A stretch of 64,000 nt of DNA from Melitaea cinxia (lineage: Eukaryota > Arthropoda > Insecta > Lepidoptera > Nymphalidae). Location: NCBI RefSeq assembly GCF_905220565.1, contig NC_059415.1, forward strand, positions 3,702,001-3,766,000, written 5' to 3'. The position numbers and the translations under genes are program-made. Positions 1 through 13,600 of the stretch are shown here, in pieces (positions within the stretch are counted from its first letter, which is position 1; each line of letters begins with the position of its first letter). A model generated the notes under the pieces. That model did no database searches. It was not told the origin of the DNA and saw only the letters and a list, made by a program, of their open reading frames with translations.

Positions 1-1596
1 CATTATTATAATTTTTTTAATTAAATATAGTTCGTTAAAGTAAAACAGCACCGCTGTGGAAATTCGTTACCTACGATTTAAAAACCTTGAATAATATTTA
101 AAACTTTCAAGATAATATCCAGAACCAGATAAGGTTTAATTTTACTATTTGTTGATTTGAAATTTGATAGATTGATTGATTGGTTTATTGGCTTTCAGCA
201 ATCGCTTTCAGTTGTGCCAGTGTTTGAAATTTACCAAAGAGATAAATTTACTTCAATATCTTCAACATACCATATTCATTATTCAGAATTTCAGCAAAAA
301 CTAAAAAAAAACTGTCTGTGTCTGTCAGTATTCAGTCATTCAGTGTCAACTGTCAAATAAACACGTGAATTTACTCGTATAGGGCTGCCATAATGACATT
401 TTTTTTCTCCCCACAAGCAACAGAACCATAGTTACGCAATTAATTTGGTTTCATACTCTTTTTAAAATCTATCTGCCTTATTAATATTTTTAAATTGAAA
501 AAACATTATTAGTACATTTATCCAGTAAGACGTTCAACCTACCTGTTCATAATTACTAGTTACTACACTATAATTAATAGTACATATATAATTATTTATG
601 TGAAAGTGTGCAGTTGATGTTTAAAATACTTTCACGTTTCAACTCGTTATATAAACGCTATAATTTTGTATTCACCTCGTAAAGGACAATTTGCTATGTA
701 GATGTCGGATTATGAAATCCAAATTTACTAGTCGATAATAATTATCGTCTTTTATATGAATATTAAATTGAAAAGAAAAAGTATGCTATTTGTTTTTAAA
801 AAATTTAATTTATACTTTCACAATTTATATTTAAATTTCTAACCAAGCGATGCAAGATAGATTCAAGTCCTGCAACTAAAATTGTTTGCAATATTTCTAC
901 CATCAGAGATTGATAACGATAGTGATAATGTTACCTGTGTCTGAAGTCACTATAATATGTTTTTACCGACCGCTTTTAGACGTTGACGCTTCGTGGAAAA
1001 AATGTTTAATTCGACGTGCGGGAATCCCCGCACCGAATCATGCCACTCGGAGGATTGATAAGTATAGTATTAGAGCTTTCCATTAAATTATAAAATTATG
1101 CAACCGAATGAAAATAAATAAAAGTAGGTAAAAACTTTTGTATACCCTAGAACCACCGCATGACGTTAACAATCTACTTTTCAATCAATCAATTTTTTTC
1201 CCAACTTTACTATTCATATTTTAGCCTTTTTAGTTCAATACAGTACCTATCTTTATTTACAACATTGCAAATATTCTCCATAATCTTTAATTCTCCATCA
1301 CGCCAGAAGGGCAACATTGTTTATGTCAAATAATAAATGTCACTCACTACGTCAAATTATATCACTTATCTGAATTCAAGTTAAATGTCGGTTATGTTTT
1401 TAATTGAACACTTTCAATTATTTAGACTTTATTAGAAGTATCAAGATAATAATATTTAATGTTATAGTATAAAATATAATGAATATTACCTTTTAAGCAA
1501 CTTTTAAATAAAAATAGTCCATCAATTGAACGTTGACAAGTGCTAAAACTTTTTCCCGCCGTTAAGCGAAAGTGAGATTTTAAACTGTGGTTAACA
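1..1596. other. AT-rich 5' flank of the CSPP1-like gene
   Basis: No supported gene was seen here. The longest open frames (157-360 and 886-1086) are short, AT-rich and unlike any family I know. A small GC hairpin (GTGCGGG/CCCGCAC) lies near 1016-1034. The promoter of the CSPP1-like gene should be in the last few hundred bases, but no TATA box or initiator could be assigned with confidence. Confidence 0.5.
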
Positions 1597-1695
1597 ATGT
1601 TATCGACGGAAGATTTAGAAAGGCTAATTGCGGCAAAACGGCGTGAGATACAGCAGGAGAAATCCGCTCTGGGTCTTTCGCCGCCTCCTGCTGAT
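1597..1695 (+). CDS. CSPP1: CSPP1-like exon 1 (coding part)
   Basis: It begins at the first ATG after a region with stops and encodes residues 1-33 (MLSTEDLERLIAAKRREIQQ and following). It ends at GAT|GTAAGT, a strong donor, in phase 0. The N-terminal amphipathic helix is typical of CSPP1 proteins. Confidence 0.8.
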
Positions 1696-4600
1696 GTAAG
1701 TACGAATTACCGCGTACAATACTCGTGCTCTACTGCGACCTGTTGCTCGCCTCTCAATGGAAAACTCAACTCTATCGATTTTCTGCCAGTCGCCGGCTGC
1801 CGGCTATTGATTTGACTGTGTCTTGTTAGAGATAGAACAGTTTTCTCTGTAGTCTGTACGCGATCGTTTGTTAATATTTTCGTAAATATTCAAAATGTAA
1901 TTTTTAATCTTTAGTGCTTTTTGTATTATTTTTTACTGTTGGTTATCTTTTTATATTACATAAACTATGAAAGGTAATTATGAAAGTTTATAAAAACTAT
2001 TTTTTTTTATTTGTAAAATTATGTGTTTAAAAAGTGAATTAAAAATTATTTTTTAAGTTTTGATAATTTATATTGCTGATATAATTTTTTAAAAACTGTG
2101 CTTGCATAAGACAAAATATATTGAACATAGTTATGTATAAAAAGAAAATCTAACAACACAATTCCATCAATATTCAATATATCCATAAAAAAATGTAAAG
2201 TTGTAAATAATAAATGTAGCTTAAGTCTCTTCATATATGAATTAAAAAAAATTATAAACAAAATTTCAGTTTCTGTTGAAATTTCATTAATATATAAAAA
2301 AAAGATTCACGTCTTAAAACATTGATGTAAAAAATATTTGCTATATATAATACTAAAAAGATTTTATATAAAGATATCTAAAGATCATTATTTTTCGACA
2401 CCTATAAACGGATACTTCTCAATTATGTATGGCCAGTAAACATGAAATGTCAAAATGTATTGATTACACATTAATTTCCAATTGACGACTCCAAAGCTCA
2501 CGCTGAAAGCTCGTTTATCACCAACGAGTTTTTACTACAAGAAAAATATTTGTATTAATTTTAGGCATATTGTTAAAAAAAAAAAATAATCATACTACGT
2601 CCTTCTAATATATATGAATATGTATACTTATACTTTAAATTCGTATAATTTTATCTCTAAACTATTTTTGGTGAATAAAGCGTTGACCTAATTATAGAAT
2701 AAAAAAGTTAAATCCAGAATACCTTAAAATATAATTTATTGGAATGAATGCTCTCATAATATATAAATTTCTGGCAATACTTATACTAAAATATAGATTT
2801 GCTTAAATCTGCTAATGCAATTTTAATAATTATTTTACTCCGATTTATAAAAAAATTTGATAGGCTATAAAATATGTCTTTGACTCATCATCATCATTTC
2901 AGCCTACCACAGTCCACTGCTGGACATAGGCCTCCACAAGTTCATGCCAAAAATGGCGTCAACTCATGTGTTTTGCCCATAGTCACCCCGCTGGGCAGGC
3001 GGGTTGGTGACCGAAAGAGTGGAACAATAACCATTTACGTCAAAATTAAGATTTTTTGACGACTCGTTGGCGCAGTTGTTACAATAACTGATTGTCTCCT
3101 CAGAGGCCGCGAGTTCGATTGCCATATCTACTTAAATGTTTGTATAGGTCATACAAATGCTTGTCGACGTGTGGGCTTTAGGATTACGTATTGTTAAACC
3201 TCATACATTTTGTGTCATTTTCTGTGTTAGCTAGAATCCTATTATCTAACAGAGTGCGGGTTTTTTTTACGGGATTTGCAGCAGTTGCTATTGAAACTAC
3301 CAATGTGTTGGCCGTAACTTATGGCGATCAACTTCGCTGAAATATCGGGAAATTGAAAATGACAATCACGGTATCACATACATGTAAAACACGCATAACG
3401 GACCACCTTTGTGTCTAAATGCGGAAAACCGAGCCCAAAAAACAAAAAATTCATGTAAAAGTGTTGGTAGCTACCGTGAAAGTTAAAAAAAACATATATT
3501 TTGTTTATTTACAGGATGTTTCAAACAAAGAGAATGAATTGAAGACTGATAGAAGAGTGAGATTCAATAGACCAAGAGCTCTGTCCGAAAATAATGTGCC
3601 TCGAGATGATAGTGAAACACAGAACAAAGAAGAGTCATTCGGAGACGTAAAAGAAGAAATCTCACCCGACTTAGAAAGATATATACGGGTAAGTGACAGA
3701 CTTTATACCACTGGGGTGCCAAATAGCGGTTACCGTAGACTATAGGTGTCTGCAAAATCAGAGGCATCGCAAGCGTGCTGCCAATCCTATCCCCGACCCT
3801 GTCGACACTACTTGAAAGCAGTCTTATTTAGCTGTAAACTTTAGGTACCTAACTAGTTACGCGGCACTAGTGTTTGCGCAGGATATTTCTGGCTGTGTTC
3901 TATAAACTACCTGCAGTCGTGTATGTTGTTTTAGTGTCCCGATTCCTAAAAATAACTAACAATACAAGTTTGAAACCTACACAATCAAGCCCTTAATATA
4001 CACAAACGACTAACTTTCTAGATAAGATAATTGTTAATTCTTTTGAATAAGCTTTATATAATAAACGTAATCGTTAATATTATATACGACATTAGAATTT
4101 CATTATATGTATAATGAGGTCAACGTTTAATTGCTAATAGGATTAAATATTAATAAATAAAAGTAATTATTTAACGTAACAAAAATTGTATCAACACTTA
4201 CAAATAAATCGCTTTTTCTAGCGTTTCAAGCGTACGGCTTACCTAATGGTAAGCGATTAGCGTAGGCCTAGCTTATAGAGGTCTGTAACACCATTTATGC
4301 ATTATAAGCGTGTTACCCTACCTCAATTCCCTCCAGGATGTCTGGTAGATGTCTTCGTATATCTTTTTTTTTGTTACTATTTTTGATTTTAATAGTGTAC
4401 ACTATAAAGTATTATTATTATCAAAGTCCTGATGTAAACTACCCACATTAACATAAAAAGTATAATGAAAGTAATCTATGTATTGTTATTTTTTATGATT
4501 TAAATATAGAAAGTCGACTTAAATATTCGTAACGACTTTAAAACTACGAATACATACTCGTATTATATAACACAATATAACAATGACTAATAAAACTAAA

Positions 4601-7600
4601 CTTAAAAACGTACCTCGCGTGTGTTCAATTGTGAACAGTTTACTATTATTACATCAACTACATAATTATTGTAATCTTGAATTGGTTTGAAAGATAAACA
4701 CTTCAGTAAAAGTAATGTGTTAAATAATAGTTGTCCGTTAACTGTTACTTCGCAGGAAAATTTATCATACGGGAACTATATATACATTTTTCCGGGTTAA
4801 GTCTTGGGCTACTTCAGACTCCAACAACCTTGGTGTAGTGGTGCCTGGGCCATGGACACGCTTAAAACACCGGCGCCGGTGTGCGAAGGAAGTAACAGTT
4901 AACGGACAGTATTGACTAGTATTTAACACATTACTTTTACTGAAGTAAACCGCCGCGGCGGTTTGCGGGTTCCGCTCAGGATGGATATTTATATTTTACA
5001 AATATTTCTTTTCGGTTTTGAATATCTGTGGGTCTTCATCGTGCCTCGGAGGGCACGTTAAGTTTTCGCTCCCGGTTGTTATCATAATAGAGATTGTTAC
5101 TCATAGTAGGGAATATGTATTCCAACAGTAGTGAAGCAGTGTGGTGGACATTAAGGTCCAATCCTTCTCCTACATAGAGAAAGAGGCTGAGTCGTTTTGA
5201 GTTTATCGTTAAGGCTTATTGGTAATAGCTATGATAGGATGACAATTTCTTTGTAATATTCTGTAAGTGACCCACGTCAATATGCTGAGCAAACGTCTCA
5301 AATTAAGAAGAAAATCTTGTGCTTAATTCTGCGTTACTGCGCTCTAACAGATGCCTGAGAAATTCTTTCGAATTTTGTAGATTGTTTACAGATATTTGCC
5401 TTAATCTAAGAGATAAATATGTTTATTTGGTATTTAAACCCTTTGAGGCTTGTCGAATACGGTCAAAATATATTAAAAGGTCAAAGTATATAGTCTAAAT
5501 AGTTGTTTCACAAGCGCTTATTTGAGAAAATAAATAAATTATAGCCTTACTCGGAAATAGACTAACCCGAAAACCAGTGGTTAGATTAGCGTGTTTGAAC
5601 AAAAAACAAAGTATTCAGCCTTATAATATTAGTATAGATACTCGTAAGTCTGCTAATTTTATATTTAATATTGGCTGGAAGCTTATGAATGAATAAGTCG
5701 TATGAGTGGCACGACTGTGTGTGATTTTCAACCATTGCATTAGCAAATTATTAAGATTTACTAACTAATACTGTACTGTATGGCTACGGTACTAAAGAAT
5801 ATATCCCCTCTCTTCCCGTGGGTATCGTAAGAGGAGACTAAGGGATAACACAATTCCGCTACCACCTTGGAACTTAAAAAGCCGACCGGTGGCGGGATAA
5901 CCATCTAACTGCTGGCTTTGAAATACACAGGCCGAAGACGGGCAGCAGCGTCTTCGGTGCGACAAAGCCAGTACTGCGGTCACCAATCCGTCTACCCAGC
6001 GTGGTGACTATGGGCAAAACAGATGAGTTCACGTTATTTTTGGCGTAAACTTGTGGAGGCCTATGTCCAGCAGTGGACTGTATAGGCTGTAATGATAATG
6101 ATGACTAACTAATCCAAAAAGATGTTAATAATCTTTGCGGTGGGTCCTAAGATTACCGTGTTCGTAAAAGCAAACAAAGCTTAACCGAAAGTTGAGACAG
6201 ACTTGTACAAAGATGTCGTCACCAAAACTGTCCAAGGCTAAAGTTGTCTTCTAAAATCCGTATATTGAAGTGAAATTGAGATTTTCATAATTCCGAAAAA
6301 CAAACTAATATATTCAATTTCATTATTTTAATCGTTTTGTGTGTCGTTTTACGTTCCATGTTACTCGGCCACTTATTTCAAGTCTATTCCAGAAACGAGG
6401 ACTAATAAGAGAAACTTGAATGAATGTGGTCATAATAAATTTACAGAAATTAATGTTAAGATTCAACTTTAACTTTTCAAGCATGGAATTCACTGAAATG
6501 TAGAAATTCCATGACAAAGAAATATTAGAACTTCTAAAACATTTGACAAACGTCACTCCACAGGGCTTCATGTAAAACGTGATTTTACTTTCCATAACAG
6601 GAAAGCGAGACCTAAATCATGTATGTGACGACCACCATATATTTTATCAATTTGCAAATGTTCCACTGCTAAGCAAAAGCTTCCTACTTTTATCTCAATA
6701 GATTTCAACTTTTAAAGTGTAGATGTAAACTTCTCTCTTCGACTTTCAGATATGCATGGCCCAAAATTTTATATAAATCCCGCAAATTTTGCAAATAATA
6801 ACAGTTTTGATATGCTGTCTGGTTACGGCAGTACAGAATATAGCACCCCCTCTTTTCCCGTGGGTGTCGTTAGAGGCGACTAAGGGATAACACAGTTCCA
6901 CTACCACCTTGGAACTTGAAAAGCCGACCGATGGCGGGATAACCATCCAACTGCTAGCTTTGAAATACACAGGCTGAAGACGGGCAGCAGCGTCTTCGGT
7001 GCGACAAAGCCAGTCCTGCGGTCACCAACCCGCCTACCGAGCTTGGTGACTATGGACAAAAGACGTGAGTTCGCGCCATAATGTTGGGCGCGAACTTGTA
7101 GAGGCCTATGTCTAGCAGTGGACTGCAATAGGCTGAAGTGATGATGAAGTGATGAATAGTTTTGATACGAAAAATGACTTAACCCTTGTCATAATCCTTC
7201 GGTTATGATCGAACCGTTTTACCCGCTAGTCTAGCTCGTCTCTAGTCCAAGTTAAAGCCAAGTGCCAATTTATCAACAGGACATAAAACTGGTGTAAATT
7301 TGAACAGGCAATCAAAAGTAATAGAACTTGCTGCAGTAGGCGGGCGATTGCTCTTACATTGATTTGACATTGGCAATGCTGATATTACAAGTAATTTCGC
7401 TAAGCGGATTTTTATTGAGTTATCAACTTCTGAGGTCATTCCACTAATATTACGTCCATTGTACTCAGGTTAGATTCATAGTATTAATTAAAACTTAGTT
7501 ATAATAAATTTAAGCGAATCTGAATTGAAATGAAAAATGCAACAATAAAAATGCAATTAACAAAAATGTTGCATAAAATAATCGTTTAAAAATTGTCTTC

Positions 7601-10600
7601 ATTGAGAATCATATTGTTCTCCTTTTTTTCCTCCTTAATAAATAACTTCAATAAAACTAAAGTGATTATGAACAAACATTCGTAGACCTAAAAATAAAAT
7701 TATATAATTCCTTTTTAAAAGTAACATTTCAGTGTTAAATATTATTATCATAATACGACCGTTAATAAAACAAAGAATGCAATTAAAGTGACGTAAAAAA
7801 GAAAAACAAATTTTATAAAAAAAAAAATCTTTCATAAAACACCTTTATACCTAAAACCGCAACGACTTTAACCTTGGCGCATTACGGCCTCCATATTTTT
7901 ACACATATTCATAGAAGGTCAAGTTACAACGGTCCATTATATTCCAGTACAAAGGCATGAGAAACTATATATATGTATGTACGAGTATGTACTATAAAAT
8001 GCATGTGGATAATTTAAGACGAACATGGCAGTAATGCGCATGTCAAAGATTCTACTGCAGTGAAAGGCCGGTCATACACTCCCAACTGCTTAATATTTTT
8101 TTGCTTAGTAATAGTTATTATAAAAGTGTCTCACTCATGGCCCTCGTAAGTGACCTAGTAGATCCTATGTTGGGGGTTCGACACAAAACTCAAACACAGA
8201 CGCTACGATCCAGACAAACATTTTCATGACATGTACCATATGCTGTTTTTTTAACCGACTTCCAAAAAAGGAGGAGGTTCTCAATTCGACTGTATTTTTT
8301 TTTTTTTTTGTTTTATGTATGTTACATCAGAACTTTTGACTGGGTGGAGCGATTTCGACAAATTTTCTTTTAATCGAAAGGTAGTGTGTGCCAATTGGTC
8401 CCATTTAAATTTATTTGAGATCTAACAACTACTTTTCGAGTTATATCTAATAATGCGTTTTTACTTGACGCTTTTTTCGTCGACCTACGTTGTCTTATAC
8501 CGCATAACTTTCTACTGGATGTACCGATTTTGATAATTCTTTTTTTGTTGGAAAGCAGATATCCCTAGTTTGGTACCGTGATAAGGAAACCAGGATCTGA
8601 TGATGGGATCCTAGAGAAATTGATGAAAATTCTTGAAAATTCGCAATAACTTTTTACTGGGTGTACCGATTTTGATAATTCTTTTTTTGTTGGAAAGAAG
8701 ATATCCTTAGTTTAGTACCATGATAAGGAAACCAGGATCTGATAATGGGGTCCCAGAGAAATCGAGGGAACTTTTTGAAAATCCGCAATAACTTTTTACT
8801 GGGTGTACCGACTTTAATAATTTTTAATTTAATCGAAAGCTGGTGTTTGTCATGTGGTCATATATAAATTTCATTGAGATCTGATAACTACTTTTTGAGT
8901 AATCTCTGATAACGCGCAGTTACTTGAGTATTTTTTCGTCGATCTACGTTGTATTACTCGTCGATGTAATTGAAGTCGGTTTTTTTTCGTTTGCGAGCAA
9001 ACACAATTATTATTTATTTATTTATAATTACACCTGTTTTTCAATAACATGTACCGTATTATTATAATTTATTATTTTTATCCTTTTTATTGTTATTTGT
9101 AAAGTACATGACGTCACCAAAAATACTAATACGGTATAGTTCGCGTCATGTAAAAAGAACGCTGAAAGAAACTGGAGGGGGTGCGTTTGCGCATGGGTAT
9201 ACTCGCGCACAAGTACTACTGTTTTATTTTTTAATTAGGCTTTCACTCGCGGCTTCGTATAATGGTTATTGGCAGGTACATTAAAAAATACTAGAAATAC
9301 AAGTGCGAATAATTCGGACTAAATAAGTATAATAATTATCACTTTACAAAATCACAATTTTTTTTTTAAACAAAAGCAATAACAAATTTTTTAGTTATTG
9401 AAATGTCGTATTCAAAAATAATAATTATCTGTACTCCCGATATTCGTATCTTAATAGTTTTTATGTGTTTAAAATGATAAATTGATAATTGTTTTTTAGT
9501 GAAATAAATAGTAAATGGAGAATTTTGTAATTTAAAACTTTTGTGCACGATAATATTTTGAGTCGACATCGAACTGTCAACCGCTGTCAACCAATAGCAC
9601 ACCGGCAAGCATGCGACACCTGATAAACACTCCCGTCCCCCTACCCGTACCACCAAATAGACCGATAAATCGCTTCTGCGCAGCTTCAAGGCCAGCGTTC
9701 TTTTTACATGACGCGAACTATACCTACTCAAAATCGCATGTCTGGAGCCAGCCTTAGAGCAACGCTGAATATACAATTTAGTTGTTTGCATGGTAGAAAC
9801 GGTTAACGAAGAAACTTTTATTTCTATTAAAAGTCGATCTACGGTAAGTATAATTGATGTGATAAATATGGAACGTGGATATAAGCGGGTGGTATAAAAG
9901 TCCACCCGTGACCATGGTTGCTGTAAAGTATCCGAAACGTCGGGCATTTAAAAAACTTAATAAGCCGCGACAAAATCCGTTATTGTTATTTTATTATAAT
10001 GATATGTTTAGGTTTCTATAGGCTGTTTTGTGCAAGGTTCTCTTTTCAAAATAAACCAATATTGGAACCACTTTTTTAATGTTTAACTTTTTAATTATAG
10101 AAATTATAGTTGAACCTCTTTTTTAGTGTATGTTAAGAAATGAATTTTTAAAAGCTATAATAACCTACGTTATTGTATCTACGATTTGGTGAGGTACGTT
10201 TTGAAGCTACTTAGTAAGGACTTTTTATGAAGATTTTACTGACTGAAAATGTAGGTACCTACGAATAAATTATAATTGTATTTTACCGCGACAGATTATG
10301 GAGATTTTTTAATAATTTAAGGCTTTTAGAGTTTAGTTCTACGTCTATAAATTCTAATAACAACTTCAAAATTAATATTTTAATTAACAATGTTTTTTAT
10401 CTAAACAATTTTTTTAAAGCTAATAAAGGCGGTATGTTATCAAAAATTAATTACGGGCGCTCTTGTGCGATTAGTCGAGTGTCCAGACAGACAACTTCAT
10501 TTATAAAATACAAGATGAAAGGGAGATCCCTTTCAAATCTGCCTTGGCACTTAACGTTTTTAATCTTGAAGTTCAGCCTTAATAGCTAACAATAATAGTT

Positions 10601-13600
10601 GGATGTTATACGAGTACATTTTACTGTAATTAAAATTAAAACTATGAAGACATGATGTCTGCGATTGTTAGTTCTCTAAAGAATGTTGAGGTTATAAGTG
10701 TATACATATGTATGTATGTGGTTGTGGTGTGAGAAGTTACCTTAAAACCAACGGTAGCGATTTTCGCTCGAAGCAAATGCAGCAGCTAAACCGCGTAAAT
10801 ATAACAGCGTAGGATTAAGCTCTAAAGGTTCTCCAATGTGGAGAATAGGCCTTCGCTCAGCGATGTGATGTTTAGGATTACTTACATGTTAGTTCAATTC
10901 GAAATTGTCGTTTTCACGTTTGATTCTACGGGATTTGGCACGATGACGGCTGAGACATGGTTCATATTGACCGTAAAAAATAAAATTAAAAACCTATATT
11001 AGCGTTCTTCATATTAATCTTTGTAAATGAGACTAAACGATCTTACAGATTTAACTTATTTTCATATTGTTATGTAGGCTACACATATAAATAAAATGAA
11101 TATTGCTAAGCGCATAACTCGCGAATGGCTCGACCAATTCGGTAATTTTTTCTTGTATGTTCCTTTAGGCCCACGGAAGATTTTAACTAAAAAAAAATTT
11201 AAAAATAAATTAAAAAAATAATAATTATAATAGTTACTTTTGACAGAACGAAGTCTGTCCGGGCAGCTAGTATAAATATATATTTTTAATAATTTGATTA
11301 ACCTTATTAATTAGACTCGCCATCATTACCCTTAGTTACATCGTTGAGGTGACACCATCAAAAGGTAACGCATTGATGCACAGATACTCATTTCCGTTTT
11401 ATTATAATCACCCATTGTTCTAACCAAGGCTGCGGGCAAGTTCGTAAATGTTAACTATGTTGCACTTATTAGTTATTATTAATGAGTAAATAGGTCACTT
11501 GGTCTAATAACTGGTACCATCAAACCATCAGGCGTATGTTTTATACTAGTAAGTAGGAGGAGCACTAGGGGGGCAAACAAGTGTACGGTCGACCTAATGG
11601 TAATCAGATGCCGTAGCTTATGGACGCTTGCAACACAAAAAACATTACAAACGCGTTGCTGACCCTTTTTTTTACGTGGGGAAAATCCTTCATGGATACC
11701 CTACAGCGCGGGAGCGCCAGATCGTCCGCCTGGGCGGGGCGAGATGGGGTCGTGCTAGTATTTTTCTGTAAAGTCTTATTATAGTTAAACAACTGTATAC
11801 AATTATTCATGAGTAATCATCACTCATCATCACTTCAGCCTGTCGCAGTCCACTGCTGGACATAGGCCTCAAGTTCGTGCCAAAAAAGGCGTGAACTCAT
11901 ATGTGTTGCCCATAGTCACCACGCTGGGCAGGCGGGTTGGTGACCGTAGGGCTGGCTTTGTCGCACCGAAGACGCTGCTGCCCGCCTTCGGCCTGTGTAT
12001 TTCAAAGCCAGCAAGCAGTTGGATGGTCATCCCGCTATCGGTCGGCTTTTTAAGTTCCAAGGTGGCAGTGGAACTGTGTTATCCCTTAGTCGCCTTTTAC
12101 GACAGCCACGGGATGAGAGTGGGTGTCTACGAGTATATTCTTTACTGCCACACAGCTTAGTCCAATATCAACTTTGTATAAAACAAATCCCAAAAATTAT
12201 TCTTTCATTAAGAACGTCAATTATGTATTCATTTCTTACAAAGGGATTGTTATAAATATAGTTGGTTGAAGACATGCGCTGTCTTCACATACAATAGTCG
12301 GCGTGACAAAGGCCATTGTACTGTTTAACGATTTAATCATACTTAATTTAATAATGTTTACGTTTTAAATACGAATATTTTATATAATTTTGCTTTTATT
12401 TATTTTTTGCGTAGAGGGAAAGAATCTTTTTTTTTCTCTGATTTCTGTTACTGACAGATTTTCTGTATAAGAAGTTACGGTTATGTTGAACAGTCTATTT
12501 AATATTTACTTCATATTTATGCGAGAAATTTATTTTCCTATACTATTCCATTCCATTTTTTTTCTTAAATCTATACAAATAAATAAAATTGCAGTGTCTG
12601 TTTGTAATATTCAAATAACCGCTTTTTACTAAATGCATAATATGGATGTATACACGGTACATTTACCAAAATATTTTTTTTTATAATTTTTGTCTGTTTG
12701 TCTGTCTGTCTCTTTGTCTGTTTGTTTGTTCCGGCCAATCTCTGAAACGGCTGAACCGATTTTGATGGGACTTTCACTGGCAGATAGTTGGTGTAACAAG
12801 GAGTAACTTAGGCTACTTTTATTTTAGAAATTTATTTATTTTATAACTCTGTGAACTGAACAATAACTTTTGTTAAATTCCACGCGGATGAAGTCGCGGG
12901 CACAGCTATAGTTTTTTTATTATTATTTAATTTGTTAATGGAAATAAGCAGCAAACACCGTAGCTTTTCGTATTTCAGATTCTTTTAAGAATTGTCAGTT
13001 TTTGAAAATGGAGGAAGTTCTTGGTTCTATAATCTAGGTACAAATTCGTCTCAGAATTGTTAGGGTGTTGTAAAGGTGGGTAGTTCTAAAATGTTACCTA
13101 CGAGTATATTGTAGAACCACCCCCTTTTCTGATTTCTTTAACACATTTATTTCGCTTCGATTCATATTCATTACACAGAAGTTACTTATACATTATATGG
13201 CACTATATTAGATTTATGTATACGCAGTTTTAGACAACACACACCGCTGTACAGATTTGTCTCAGCACCTACGTATATTCGCGTGATAAATAAAATCATT
13301 ATTTCGGTCGCGTTGCAAAAACCGACCATAGAATTTCGTATCAATGACGCAATGTCTAAGAATACTGTCGGAATTAAAATATTATAACGAGGTGTGGCTG
13401 TAGTATTATGCGTAAATATATCATCATAAATTATGACATTACATTTGAAATAACTTAAGTACTAAAAAAAATATTTTACCTAGTTTAAAAAAGGTTTTAT
13501 AAAAAAAATGAGGTTAGCACTTACTAGTTTTTAATAGGCTGCTAAAATAACCTTGGTGTTCTTTTTTTATTTTTTATTTTAACCTAAATCGATTTTTTTT

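Larger units (their letters stand above)
1696..3514 (+). other. CSPP1-like intron 1
   Basis: AT-rich intron of 1.8 kb. It holds a partial RTE-tailed SINE (2885-3020, minus orientation) followed by a tRNA-headed SINE fragment (3060-3190). The rest is AT-rich sequence with nothing recognisable. Confidence 0.7.

Noticed and set aside
9366..9947. 193-residue minus-strand open frame, the longest in the first 20 kb apart from transposase
   Set aside because: It has no domain, spans two repeat arms and a hairpin motif, and its composition changes along its length. It is probably chance.
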